A DNA stretch of 64,000 nt from Okeania sp. SIO2C9 (GCF_010672455.1 NZ_JAAHGO010000027.1:1-64000); one strand, 5' to 3'; numbered from the stretch's first letter, positions 28,197 through 36,746 are shown. A program made the numbers and translations. The notes: generated from the sequence alone by a model not told the origin.

Positions 28197-31100
28197 CTAT
28201 TTAAGATAACGCCACGCCTTGATTAAATTTCCTTGCATCAAAGCAGCAACTCCATTTAAAGCTCTAATTTCTGGCTGAGTGGGGTCCAGCTCCAAAGCAG
28301 ACTTCAAAGCTATTTCTGCCGCCCCTGGATTTAAGTTATATAGATAAACAAAAGCCAAATAAGCATAGGCAAAGGGGTTTTGGGAATCTAATTCTGTCAC
28401 CCTAGTCAAAGCAGCGATCGCTCCATCCGCATCCTGTTGTAAAACTCTGGCCAAACTCAACCCATAAAGCCACTCTAAATTATTGGGGTCTTGCTGCAAA
28501 CGATATGCCAAAGTTTTTTCTGCTTGTTTGGTATAATCTTGGACTGGATCGTACTGGTTAACTCGCCCCACTTCCTCAAATACGGTTTCTAAACCTTTTA
28601 TCCCCAGAGGCAACTTTTGCCCCCACATCCGCAACTGTGTCACCAAATCTAATTCTGGTGCTGGTAATATTTCCGCCTGGGGGTCTACTTCGACACGCAC
28701 GGGGGGTTGTATGGGAATAGGATAAGTTTCTCCAGTTTTCCGGTTAAGGTAAGTTGCTTCTAATATGTAATTTCCCGATGAAATATTGGCAGGAGGTAAC
28801 ATTCCTATTCTTTCAATAATTTCAAACCCGACTTCAGACTTTTTTGTTGGAGACAGACCAGGGTATAAACTCCCCATTCCAATAGCGCGATCGTGAATGA
28901 AACTTGTAATAGATTTTTCTGAGATATTGTCAGAAACTAATTGCTGAAATTGTGGTTGATTAATACAGCAGTTCTTTAATCTATGAAGTACAGTTTTATA
29001 TCCCCCCTTTGCCCCCCTTTGTAAGGGTGGAACGTTCAAAGTCCCCCTTTCTAAGGGGGATTTAGGGGGATTATAAATGTACTTCGTAACTGTGGGAATT
29101 GCTATATTTTCTCGGCGATAAGTTAACAACACTAAACCGGACTGTAATTCTTGCCAAGAACCAGACCATTTATAGGTAATAGGTATTGGTACTCCCGGTC
29201 TAATTTTTGGCGATAAAATAACATAGTCTAATTTGACTTTTTCTTGTGGTTTATTCAGAGGATGAACCTCTACAGGTAAAAACTGATTATGATAAAGATT
29301 TAAGTTGCTATTATCTGGCAACTGCCAAGTTTTTTGTAATTGAAAATTAGGGTTTTGTTCGATGATATTAACAATAGCAGATTGAGCTTTTTTAATTCTT
29401 TTTACCGAACCTTGGTCATTAGTTTTCGTGACAAACCAAGAGAGCGATCGCACATCTTGAGGTACTTGTTTTAAATTAGTTCCTACTTGTCTACCGTAAA
29501 CCTGTAAATTTTGCAAAGCACCGTAATAATTTAAGTTATGTTGATTAATTTCTGGAGTGGAAGGTAAAACTCCTAAAGTTGACCGTAAATAGGGGTCAGT
29601 TTTGATAATTTCAGCAATTACTTTTTGGTGAGGCCATTCTTTACCTAAATGAGCATAATAAACACCGCCAGGACTCAACCAGGCAGAAATTTTTCTGAAG
29701 AAAATTCCACCTACAGGCCAGATATTTAACAGCATTAAAATAATGGCTAAACCAATAGTAAACCAGCGAATTTGTTTTCCTACTTTTATCGGAAATTGCA
29801 TTAAACCAAAGGCTAATAAAATTGATAAAACTGGCAATAATGGCAAAGTGTAGCGAAAATCTTTGTTGATATTGAGAGAGCAAATGAGATAACCGCCAAT
29901 TAAAAATATAGCTAACCATCGGCAAGAGCGGAGGTAATTTGATGATAATTTATCCTGTTTTTTGAACGACCGAATTAGGTAAAAAAATAATCCGCCAATG
30001 GGAATAATTAATAGGGGTAAAGAAATATGATAAGGCAGCAGTTTCCAATAATAAAGCCAAGCATCCAAACTCAATAAATTGGGGTCGCCTTCAGCAATAG
30101 CAGAATCTACAGTTGCCCGTTTACCAGCAGTTAACATTAATAGCCAATTTTTTCTCGCCCAAGGGTAAAAAGTTGCTACAGATAAACACAGAGAAAAAAT
30201 TAGTTGAATTAACTTTTGCCACTGCCGTTTTCTGAGAATATTTACTCCTATCGAAAGTAACGGAATGAATAGAAAAAATATGGTAGTTTGTTTAACTAAA
30301 ATTGCAGCACCAAAAGCCAAACCAAAAGCAATCGCCCAAAGCCAATCTTTTAGATTTAAAGATATAAGTAAATTACAGCAAATTGCAGGTATATGAGGTA
30401 CAAATATAAATCGTAAAGTTTTTGTAGTGCGGGCATCTTGCCCGCGACTGGTGTACCTCACTAATATGAAATACGCTGTATTTGCTAGAGTAGATATTCT
30501 TGACAGTAATTTATCGAAGATAGAGGTTTTTTCAGAATTAAAATTAAAATTTTCTTGGTCAATTTTTCCCGTTTTATTTTCCCTGTTCCCTGTTCCCTGT
30601 TCCCTGTTCCCTATAGGAGATATTTTTGACAGTAATTTATCGAAAATAGAGGTTTTTTCAGAATTAAAATTAAAATTTTCTTGGTCAATTTTTCCCGCTT
30701 TATTTTCCCTGTTCCCTATAGGAGATATTTTTGACAGTAATTTATCGAAAATAGAGGTTTTTTCAGAATTAAAATTAAAATTTTCTTGGTCAATTTTTCC
30801 CGCTTTATTTTCCCTGTTCTCTATAGGAGATATTTTTGACAGTAATTTATCGAAAATAGACGTTTTTTCAGAATTAACATTAAACTTTGTTTTGTCAACT
30901 TTCCCCATTCCCTGTTCCCTGTTCCCTGTTGCCTGTTGCCTATTCCCTATAGCAGATATTTTTGACAGCAATTTATCGAAAATAGACGTTTTTTCAGAAT
31001 TAAAATTAAAATTTTCTTGGTCAATTTTTCCCGTTTTATTTTCCCTATTGCCTGTTGCCTGTTGCCTATTAAAATTAAAATTTTCTTTGTCAATTTTTCC

Positions 31101-31658
31101 CGTTTTACTTTCCCTGTTGCCTGTTGCCTGTTGCCTGTTGCCTATTGAAAAATACCAAAACGTTAAACAACAGAAACTTAAAGTCACCATTGCCGTGAGA
31201 GGATAGTCGAGTAAATACTGTAAACGATATCTATATAAACCTGGAAATAATATACATAAAACTGCTGCCCAAAAACCAACTTTTTGATTAAATAATTTTT
31301 TACCCAAACAATAAACTGAACTAAGTAAAATAGCACTAAAAAATAGATGTACTAAAGTTGCTTGGTCAGCACCCCTACCAAAAATAACTTGAAATGGAAC
31401 AGTAAGAATATAAGTCAACGGCGGAACCTTCGGCGAAAGCTCCCAAAAATGCTGCCACCATTCCCCAGAAAACAGATGCACATTTTGAAAAGCACGCCAG
31501 TAAGTCAGGGAACCCGTGAGATAGTCAGCTTGATCCCAAGCAGGAACAGACTTATCAAAAGCAAACCAGAGGCGATCGCTCACCGCTGCGAATAACCATA
31601 AGATAGTTAAGGTAAGGATATGATTAGTTTTGTGTTGTTTTTTTTCTTGGGCAATCAT
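28197..31658 (-). CDS. Family 39-type membrane glycosyltransferase with TPR tail, enlarged by in-frame repeats
   Basis: A polytopic glycosyltransferase of the GT-C/family 39 type, which transfers sugars from lipid-linked donors at the membrane. The first luminal loop shows the acidic pair in AWDQADYLTGSLTYW, followed by many hydrophobic segments (e.g. WLWAIAFGLAFGAAILV, FTIGLAIILMLLNIW). A soluble domain follows and then a C-terminal TPR region (YGLSLARVLQQ, YAYLAFVYLYNLNPGAAEIAL). At 1153 residues it is unusually long. Residues ~171-429 are a repeat array plus an R1 MITE-like copy (translated SIGNRQQATGN... KTGKIDQENFNF), and another MITE-like insertion adds ~47 residues near NPPKSPLERGTLNVPP. 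GATAACT heptads precede the ATG. Confidence 0.8.
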   Translation of the reverse strand: MIAQEKKQHKTNHILTLTILWLFAAVSDRLWFAFDKSVPAWDQADYLTGSLTYWRAFQNVHLFSGEWWQHFWELSPKVPPLTYILTVPFQVIFGRGADQATLVHLFFSAILLSSVYCLGKKLFNQKVGFWAAVLCILFPGLYRYRLQYLLDYPLTAMVTLSFCCLTFWYFSIGNRQQATGNRESKTGKIDKENFNFNRQQATGNRENKTGKIDQENFNFNSEKTSIFDKLLSKISAIGNRQQATGNREQGMGKVDKTKFNVNSEKTSIFDKLLSKISPIENRENKAGKIDQENFNFNSEKTSIFDKLLSKISPIGNRENKAGKIDQENFNFNSEKTSIFDKLLSKISPIGNREQGTGNRENKTGKIDQENFNFNSEKTSIFDKLLSRISTLANTAYFILVRYTSRGQDARTTKTLRFIFVPHIPAICCNLLISLNLKDWLWAIAFGLAFGAAILVKQTTIFFLFIPLLSIGVNILRKRQWQKLIQLIFSLCLSVATFYPWARKNWLLMLTAGKRATVDSAIAEGDPNLLSLDAWLYYWKLLPYHISLPLLIIPIGGLFFYLIRSFKKQDKLSSNYLRSCRWLAIFLIGGYLICSLNINKDFRYTLPLLPVLSILLAFGLMQFPIKVGKQIRWFTIGLAIILMLLNIWPVGGIFFRKISAWLSPGGVYYAHLGKEWPHQKVIAEIIKTDPYLRSTLGVLPSTPEINQHNLNYYGALQNLQVYGRQVGTNLKQVPQDVRSLSWFVTKTNDQGSVKRIKKAQSAIVNIIEQNPNFQLQKTWQLPDNSNLNLYHNQFLPVEVHPLNKPQEKVKLDYVILSPKIRPGVPIPITYKWSGSWQELQSGLVLLTYRRENIAIPTVTKYIYNPPKSPLERGTLNVPPLQRGAKGGYKTVLHRLKNCCINQPQFQQLVSDNISEKSITSFIHDRAIGMGSLYPGLSPTKKSEVGFEIIERIGMLPPANISSGNYILEATYLNRKTGETYPIPIQPPVRVEVDPQAEILPAPELDLVTQLRMWGQKLPLGIKGLETVFEEVGRVNQYDPVQDYTKQAEKTLAYRLQQDPNNLEWLYGLSLARVLQQDADGAIAALTRVTELDSQNPFAYAYLAFVYLYNLNPGAAEIALKSALELDPTQPEIRALNGVAALMQGNLIKAWRYLK
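28964..29106. mobile_element. MITE-like insertion in the glycosyltransferase (C-terminal domain)
   Basis: Ends TACAGCAGTTC...GAAGTACA and TGTACTTCG...GGAATTGCTATA are imperfect inverted repeats. The centre is the CCCCTTTCTAAGGGGGATTTAGGGGG dispersed block, which translates as NPPKSPLERG. Assuming a TA duplication it adds 141 bp, exactly 47 codons. Confidence 0.75.
30374..30480. mobile_element. R1 MITE-like copy inside the glycosyltransferase
   Basis: TACAGCAAATTGCAGGTATATGAGGTAC at the left end and GTACCTCACTAATATGAAATACGCTGTA at the right form imperfect inverted repeats around the hairpin GCGGGCATCTTGCCCGC. Intergenic copies are at 4085-4198, 6548-6625, 20251-20305 (half) and 53190-53287. 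With a TA duplication it adds 105 bp, i.e. 35 codons. Confidence 0.85.
30488..31148. repeat. In-frame composite repeat array inside the glycosyltransferase
   Basis: Six imperfect units of about 105-130 bp. Each combines a conserved segment (GACAGTAATTTATCGAAAATAG, TTTTTTCAGAATTAAAATTAAA, TCAATTTTTCCCG) with a variable number of CCCTGTT or GCCTGTT heptads. On the coding strand this gives ENFNFNSEKTSIFDKLLSKIS and GNREQGTGNR repeats. The array is open throughout. Confidence 0.9.
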
Positions 31659-31848
31659 AAATGTCAGTTATCAGTTATCAGCAAAAATTGTAATGGACTG
31701 ACACATCTAAAACGGTGTAATAGTAGGGGCGGGTTTTAGCTAGAATTTTAATGCTTACTCTAAGATTTATATAAACCCGCCCTAATGTACACCCATTAGT
31801 TGTATCAGTCTACTACCGGAATTTGCACCAGCGAAAACGATCCTCAAA

Positions 31849-32184
31849 TTAACAAACTGCAAAATCGCCGATCTTGCGTGTTTCTGGGTGATAAAATCCT
31901 AAAACAATTTTGTCTTTAGGAACTCCTTCTGCTAACAATTCTCCTGCTATACCATCTTCCATTCCATCCCGATGAATCCAAATTTTATCATCTATAATTT
32001 CTAGATGAAGTATGCAACCATGAACCATTTTATGACCTTCTACTCCCACAATCATTAATAGATAATGGTTTTGTTCTCGGTCAAAAACCGTTTTTCTTTC
32101 TACTTCGCTATCAGAATATCGCAACTTAGCGTATTCGCTGATTATTTTCTCGATTATTTGTTGATATTTACTGATGGTATCCAT
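31849..32184 (-). CDS. xisI: XisI family protein
   Basis: A 111-residue protein of the XisI (fdxN element excision controlling factor) family. The typical pattern is seen in MDTISKYQQIIEKIISEYAK, the DREQNHYLLMIVGV strand, KIWIHRDGMEDGIAGELL and the C-terminal VLGFYHPETRKIGDFAVC. XisI is widespread in cyanobacteria as a partner of XisH. Only some copies relate to nif element excision, and no such element is visible here. Its start lies 31 bases inside the 3' end of the upstream xisH remnant, the usual overlap for this pair. The partner is 5'-truncated, so this XisI appears orphaned. Confidence 0.88.
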   Translation of the reverse strand: MDTISKYQQIIEKIISEYAKLRYSDSEVERKTVFDREQNHYLLMIVGVEGHKMVHGCILHLEIIDDKIWIHRDGMEDGIAGELLAEGVPKDKIVLGFYHPETRKIGDFAVC

Positions 32185-32432
32185 TTAATAATTATCTCCT
32201 CTGATTTGTGGAAAACTAATAAATTTAAGCGTTGGTTTTCTAGCATTAATTCACCAATGGGTTCGCTGAATATGCCATTATAAGGTTTTACATCTACTGC
32301 TAAATAGAGGATTCTTTCTGGATTTGTTTTTTTGAGTACATCATGGTAAACGATATACTGACCAACCGCATTTTCTAGATCGTTCATTGGGGAAGGACTT
32401 GCAAAACTTTTCAATTCTACTGCTATTTTTCC
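32154..32432 (-). pseudogene. xisH: xisH remnant, 5'-truncated
   Basis: The C-terminal two thirds of XisH is present: GKIAVELKSFASPSPMNDLENAV, then GQYIVYHDVLKKTNPERILYLAV and the end EEIIIKWIPSV. Intact XisH is ~135-140 residues and begins about 55 residues earlier with a DLYIDLGAE-type block. Here, upstream of GKIAVEL, the frame runs into unrelated sequence and a TGA without a plausible start. TTG at 32414 could start an 86-residue fragment, but without the N-terminal half of the nuclease-like fold. Confidence 0.8.
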
Positions 32433-32701
32433 TAAAAAACAAGGTCTAAAGTTTCTCCTTTCAAGGGAATGAAAAAAATCAGCTTTAGTCTTTCAATCCC
32501 GATGCTGAGTGCCAAAGATACTGATAACTGATAACTGATAACTGATAACTGAAATGGAACCCCACTTGATAACGTAAGGGTCATCAGTTATGCTCCAATT
32601 ATCTTTGATTAAAGCATTAATTAAGTTGTTATGGTAAGCATCTCTAGCTGGCATAAAGAAATACTGAGGGTAGTTTTTATATAGAAACCGGGTTTATTGA
32701 A
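32433..32701. other. Intergenic with GATAACT heptads
   Basis: It contains four GATAACT heptads (32519-32552) and otherwise unassigned sequence between the xisH remnant and the dead toxin-antitoxin copy. No gene seen. Confidence 0.5.
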
Positions 32702-33022
32702 TTGTCTTACCAGGTAAACTTGCCTCTTTCCTAAAGGAAAAAATGGGGAAATTTAGAACGTAAGCTAATAGAAATAATTGTGATATAAGCTTATCGTTAA
32801 GGTTCTATTAGTAGCGGTAAATTGCGAGAATTATTAGGTTTTTCAACTCCTTTAGAGGCAGATAAATTTCTTAAGTCTAAAGGAGTAGATTTAGATTACG
32901 ATAAAGAGGATTTTATGAGCGATCGCCAAACCCACGAACAACTAGAAAAAGAGGGAAAGTTAAAGAGGTTATGATAGTTGTTTCGGATACTTCGCCGATT
33001 TTTTATTTACTACTACTTTCCT
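32702..33022 (+). pseudogene. Dead copy of the UPF0175 antitoxin and start of the PIN toxin
   Basis: The sequence follows 33491-33800 closely. It has one extra A in GGAAAAAATGGGG (frameshift), a TAA in GTGATATAAGC where the live copy reads GTGGTAGAAGC, and a second TAA in CGTTAAGG. The start region is lost. The junction TTATGATAG and the first ~15 codons of the toxin (MIVVSDTSPIFYLLL) remain before homology ends at about 33022, next to the convergent gene. Loss of antitoxin and toxin together suggests segmental decay after duplication. Confidence 0.88.
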
Positions 33023-33396
33023 GCGGGAGAGCGATCGCCAACCTTACTCTTTTTAGTCAAAATTGCTGGTTCTTGCGCTACTCCAGGTAGGCATCCCAGT
33101 AATCCTGCAAATAACTCAGCTATAGGTGGTAAAAGTGCAGGCAAGTGTTTTTCTCTCAAATTTTCATACTTTGGCTGATAAATAAAACCATGACATTGCC
33201 TAAGCTTCTCTGTAAACCAACGCAAATCAGCATTATCTTCCACTCCTTCAATTTCATTGCGGGTAGCTATAGATTCAGCAGCATCAGCGAGATCCCCATC
33301 CCACTCTTCAATTACTTCAAGAGCTTCTAGAGCTTCTGCATTATTTGCCAGTTCGGAACGTAAGTTTTCAATCTGTTCTAGTGTAAGTTTCATCAT
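33013..33396 (-). CDS. Hypothetical protein
   Basis: A 127-residue acidic protein, MMKLTLEQIENLRSELANN then a Leu/Glu-rich helical first half and WDGDLADAAESIATRNEIEG. The second half (FIYQPKYENLREKHLPALLP) may be a short globular part. No membrane segment or known catalytic motif is visible and I do not recognise the family. Its C-terminal GDRSPAGK overlaps a HIP1 site and reaches the end of the dead toxin copy, so the last residues may have been created at that junction. Two ATG codons are adjacent at the start. Confidence 0.6.
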   Translation of the reverse strand: MMKLTLEQIENLRSELANNAEALEALEVIEEWDGDLADAAESIATRNEIEGVEDNADLRWFTEKLRQCHGFIYQPKYENLREKHLPALLPPIAELFAGLLGCLPGVAQEPAILTKKSKVGDRSPAGK

Positions 33397-33472
33397 AGAG
33401 TTATTCTAATTTACTTACTGAATTTTACTACACCTTTATGATATGATAAGTTAATAACTAGAAGAAATACTC

Positions 33473-33760
33473 ATGCAGCAAATTCAGATTGTCTTACCAG
33501 ATGAGCTTGCCTCTTTCCTAAAGGAAAAATGGGGAAATTTAGAAAGTAAGCTAATAGAAATAATTGTGGTAGAAGCTTATCGCGAAGGTTCTATTAGTAG
33601 CGGTAAATTGCGAGAATTATTGGGTTTTTCAACCCCTTTAGAAGCAGATAAATTTCTTAAGTCTAAAGGAGTTGACTTAGACTATGACGAAGAAGATTTC
33701 ATCGCCGATCGCCAAACCCACGAACAACTAGAAAAAGAGGGAAAATTAAAGAGGTTATGA
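33473..33760 (+). CDS. UPF0175-type antitoxin
   Basis: A 95-residue UPF0175 family protein. The family's helix-turn-helix-like core is recognisable in EAYREGSISSGKLRELLGFSTPLEADKFLKSKGV, preceded by the N-terminal strand QIQIVLPDEL. The acidic C-terminus (DLDYDEEDFIADRQTHEQLEKE) would fit toxin binding. Its TGA overlaps the ATG of the PIN-domain gene by four bases, a tight translational coupling usual for toxin-antitoxin pairs. A degraded duplicate lies about 770 bp upstream. Confidence 0.85.
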   Translation: MQQIQIVLPDELASFLKEKWGNLESKLIEIIVVEAYREGSISSGKLRELLGFSTPLEADKFLKSKGVDLDYDEEDFIADRQTHEQLEKEGKLKRL

Positions 33761-34227
33761 TAGTTGTTTCGGATACTTCGCCGATTTGTTATTTACTTCT
33801 AATTAAGCAAATTCAACTGCTGCCTCAACTGTACGGTCAAGTTTTAATTCCTCGAATAGTGCAACAAGAATTATCCGATGAGCGATCGCCTATTGTGGTC
33901 AAAAATTGGATTAAAACTCCCCCAAAATGGTTAATAATTAAAGAAGTTACCGTTCCTGTAGACAAGGATTTAGAGGTCTTAAATGCCGGGCAAAAAGCAG
34001 CTATGATTTTAGCCATTCAGCAAGAAGCAAATTTGATTATTATTGATGAAGCTTTAGGCAGAAAAGTTGCCCGCAAGAAAGGACTGAAAGTAACTGGATT
34101 ACTTGGTATTCTGGATCGAGCTGCTCAACAAAATCTAGTAGATTTTTCCCAAGCTATTGCTGCTTTGGAAAAAACTACTTTTCGTGCTTCGTCAAAGTTA
34201 ATTAAATCTCTTTTAAGTCAGTATTAA
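33757..34227 (+). CDS. PIN-domain (DUF3368-type) toxin-like protein
   Basis: A 156-residue protein of the DUF3368/PIN group, ribonuclease-like toxins that pair with UPF0175 antitoxins. The first acidic residue lies in VVSDTSPICYLLL and a later Asp in LIIIDEALGRKVARKKGL. The central position usually reads GE(x)xAI in this family; here it is NAGQKAAMILA, Gln instead of Glu, so nuclease activity may be reduced. It ends with KLIKSLLSQY. The upstream antitoxin overlaps its start by 4 bp. Confidence 0.82.
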   Translation: MIVVSDTSPICYLLLIKQIQLLPQLYGQVLIPRIVQQELSDERSPIVVKNWIKTPPKWLIIKEVTVPVDKDLEVLNAGQKAAMILAIQQEANLIIIDEALGRKVARKKGLKVTGLLGILDRAAQQNLVDFSQAIAALEKTTFRASSKLIKSLLSQY

Positions 34228-34403
34228 TATCATGTCCGGACTAATTATGATTTGATACCTGGCCAGATCTCTTGTTTTGATCGGAGGTCAAGGTATGATA
34301 GGAAATGAAGTTTAAGTTAAGTCTGGAAAAAACAGGGTTGTATTTGTAGAAAAACGGGATTGAATACAATATACCATACGATTAATTTATAGGAAAATAA
34401 CTG

Positions 34404-34931
34404 ATGACAACTCAAGAATTAATTGATTTAAGAACTTGCATTCTCCAAGGGCGAACCGGGGATGCTTTGGTAATTATTGACGAATTGGATGCCATGAGTA
34501 AAAAAGACATCATCAGAAAAATCAAATCCTATTTAATTGTGATGTTAACTCACTTAATTAAAAATCAGGTGGAAAGACGTTTAACTAATTCCTGGGCAGT
34601 ATTCATCCACAACGCAACTCTTGAAATTCAAGACTTAAATTTGCAGCCAAATAATACCTCTTATTTCATCAAAGAAAATGAATTGGATGAGATGCTAGAA
34701 GTGGCGATAGAGTTTGCTATTGGCGATGCCAGCGTGGAGGTTAAAAATGGCGCTTACAGTCCATTTAAACTGGAGGAAATGGTAGATAAAAATTCTGTAA
34801 TCGCAACTGCTAAGAATTTTTTAGCTTTAACTTACGCTGATTCTGCTAAAGATTTGTTAGCTGTTATTGACGATAATTTGACTTTATTACCCGGTGGGGA
34901 AGATTGGAAATTTGGCAGGAGAAATAAGTAG
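34404..34931 (+). CDS. DUF29-like protein, tandem copy 1
   Basis: A 175-residue, mostly helical protein resembling the DUF29 family, which is abundant in cyanobacteria and without known function. Typical elements are ALVIIDELDAMSKKDIIRK, SYLIVMLTHLIKNQVERRLTNSW and ELDEMLEVAIEFAIGDAS. The ending LPGGEDWKFGRRNK is shared by all four copies. It is the most diverged of the four (LQGRTGDAL instead of MEGRNRDAL near the N-terminus). An AGGA-type site precedes the start. Confidence 0.65.
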   Translation: MTTQELIDLRTCILQGRTGDALVIIDELDAMSKKDIIRKIKSYLIVMLTHLIKNQVERRLTNSWAVFIHNATLEIQDLNLQPNNTSYFIKENELDEMLEVAIEFAIGDASVEVKNGAYSPFKLEEMVDKNSVIATAKNFLALTYADSAKDLLAVIDDNLTLLPGGEDWKFGRRNK

Positions 34932-34967
34932 TATTTTTAATTGTTAATTTCAGGAGAAAAATAACTA

Positions 34968-35495
34968 ATGACAACTCAAGAATTAATCGACTTAAGGACT
35001 TGCATTATGGAAGGTATAAATCACGATGCTTTAGCAATTATTGACGAACTGGATGCCATGAGTAAAAAAGACACCCTTTTCAAGATAGATTCTTATTTAA
35101 CTGTGGTGTTAATTAACTTAATAAAAAATCAGGTGGAAAAACGATTAACTAATTCCTGGGCTGCATCAATTCGGACTTCGATTAGAAAAATTAAAAGCTT
35201 AAATTTAAAGGAAAATAAAATTTCTTATTACATCAAAGAAGATGAATGGGGAAAGGCGATCGCGCAAGTTATAGAAGCAGCTATTCGAGATGCAAGCGTA
35301 GAAGCATTAGATGGCAATTGCAGTCCGTTTCAACTCAAAGAAATGGTGGAAACAACTCAAGTTACCGAAAATGCTTTGAGTTTATTGTCCTTAATTTACG
35401 CACATCAACCGGAGATTATAGCCGCAATTATTGACGATAATTTGGCATTATTACCCGGTGGGGAAGATTGGAAGTTTGGTAGGAGAAATAAATAG
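34968..35495 (+). CDS. DUF29-like protein, tandem copy 2
   Basis: 175 residues, 36 bp downstream of copy 1 with a CAGGAGAAAAA ribosome site. The N-terminal two thirds matches copies 3 and 4 closely (LTVVLINLIKNQVEKRLTNSW, IRKIKSLNLKENKISYYIKE). The last third (KAIAQVIEAAIRDASVEALDGN, TTQVTENALSLLSLIYAHQPE) is clearly different. This mosaic pattern suggests recombination among paralogues. The common ending LPGGEDWKFGRRNK is retained. Confidence 0.65.
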   Translation: MTTQELIDLRTCIMEGINHDALAIIDELDAMSKKDTLFKIDSYLTVVLINLIKNQVEKRLTNSWAASIRTSIRKIKSLNLKENKISYYIKEDEWGKAIAQVIEAAIRDASVEALDGNCSPFQLKEMVETTQVTENALSLLSLIYAHQPEIIAAIIDDNLALLPGGEDWKFGRRNK

Positions 35496-35627
35496 CATTG
35501 TTAACTAAGCAATCAGCAGTCAGCAATCAGCAATCAGCATAATTTTTTGGGAAATTGAGGAGAAAGTTCCAATCTATAAAAGCCTGGGATTTTAACTCAG
35601 AGCTGCTAAAAGCTGATAGCTAGTTAA

Positions 35628-36182
35628 TTGTTGATTTCAGGAGGGAAAAAACTAATGACAACTCAAGAATTAATCGACTTAAGGACTTGTATTATGGAAG
35701 GTAGAAATCGCGATGCCTTAGCAATTATTGACGAACTGGATGCCATGAGTAAAAAAGATACGCTTTTCAAGATAGATTCTTATTTAACTGTGGTGTTAAT
35801 TCACTTAATAAAAAATCAGGTGGAAGGGCGATTAACTAATTCCTGGGCAGCATCAATTCGGGCTTCAATTAGAAAAATTAAAGGCTTAAATTTAAAGGAA
35901 AATAAAATTTCTTATTACATTAAAGAAGAAGAATGGGATGAGATATTAGAAGAGGCGATTGAGTTTGCTATTCGTGATGCAAGTACAGAGGTTAAAAATG
36001 GCGCTTATAGTTCCTTTCAATTGAAGGAAATGGTGGATAAAACTTCTGTGTTCACAACTGCTAAGAGTTTTTTAGCCTTAACTTATAGTTATTCTTCTAA
36101 TGATTTGTTAGCTGTTATTGACGATAATTTAGCATTATTACCCGGTGGAGAAGATTGGAAGTTTGGTAGAAGAAATAAATAG
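35628..36182 (+). CDS. DUF29-like protein, tandem copy 3
   Basis: 175 residues if started at the ATG at 35655 (MTTQELIDLRTCIMEGRNRD), which has GGAGGG upstream. The in-frame codon at 35628 would add nine residues across that ribosome site and is unlikely. Very close to copy 4 through residue ~125. The 132-bp gap to copy 2 contains CAGCAATCAG repeats absent from the other gaps. Confidence 0.65.
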   Translation: MLISGGKKLMTTQELIDLRTCIMEGRNRDALAIIDELDAMSKKDTLFKIDSYLTVVLIHLIKNQVEGRLTNSWAASIRASIRKIKGLNLKENKISYYIKEEEWDEILEEAIEFAIRDASTEVKNGAYSSFQLKEMVDKTSVFTTAKSFLALTYSYSSNDLLAVIDDNLALLPGGEDWKFGRRNK

Positions 36183-36218
36183 CATTTTTAATTGTTAATT
36201 TTAGGAGGAAAATAACTA

Positions 36219-36746
36219 ATGACAACTCAAGAATTAATCGACTTAAGGACTTGCATTATGGAAGGTAGAGATCGCGATGCCTTAGCAATTATTGACGAAC
36301 TGGATGCCATGAGTAAAAAAGACACGCTTTTCAAGATAGATTCTTATTTGACTGTGGTGTTAATTCACTTAATAAAAAATCAGGTAGAAGGGCGATTAAC
36401 TAATTCCTGGGCAGCATCAATTCGGGCTTCAATTAGAAAAATTAAAAGCTTAAATTTAAAGGAAAATAAAACTTATTATTACATTAAAGAAGAAGAATGG
36501 GATGAGATATTAGAAGAGGCGATTGAGTTTGCTATTGACGATGCAAGTGCGGAGGTTGAAAATGGCGCTTACACTCCGTTTCAACTGAAGGAAATGGTGG
36601 ATAAAAATTCTATAATCACAACTGCTAAGAGTTTTTTAGCCTTAACTTACAGTTATTCTGCTAAAGATTTGTCAGTAGTTATTAACGATAATTTTGCATT
36701 GTTACCCGGTGGAGAAGATTGGAAATTTGGTAGGAAGAATAAGTAG
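36219..36746 (+). CDS. DUF29-like protein, tandem copy 4
   Basis: 175 residues, 36 bp after copy 3 with TTAGGAGGAAAATAACT upstream, the best ribosome site of the four. Same domain order as the others; the final part reads LSVVINDNFALLPGGEDWKFG and ends RKNK. The set is probably transcribed together. Function unknown. Confidence 0.65.
   Translation: MTTQELIDLRTCIMEGRDRDALAIIDELDAMSKKDTLFKIDSYLTVVLIHLIKNQVEGRLTNSWAASIRASIRKIKSLNLKENKTYYYIKEEEWDEILEEAIEFAIDDASAEVENGAYTPFQLKEMVDKNSIITTAKSFLALTYSYSAKDLSVVINDNFALLPGGEDWKFGRKNK

Noticed and set aside
30427-31206. 259-codon plus-strand frame with strong internal repeats
   Set aside because: It is antisense to the glycosyltransferase array; stop-free heptads and repeated units keep it open. 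The opposite strand joins conserved membrane segments on both sides.
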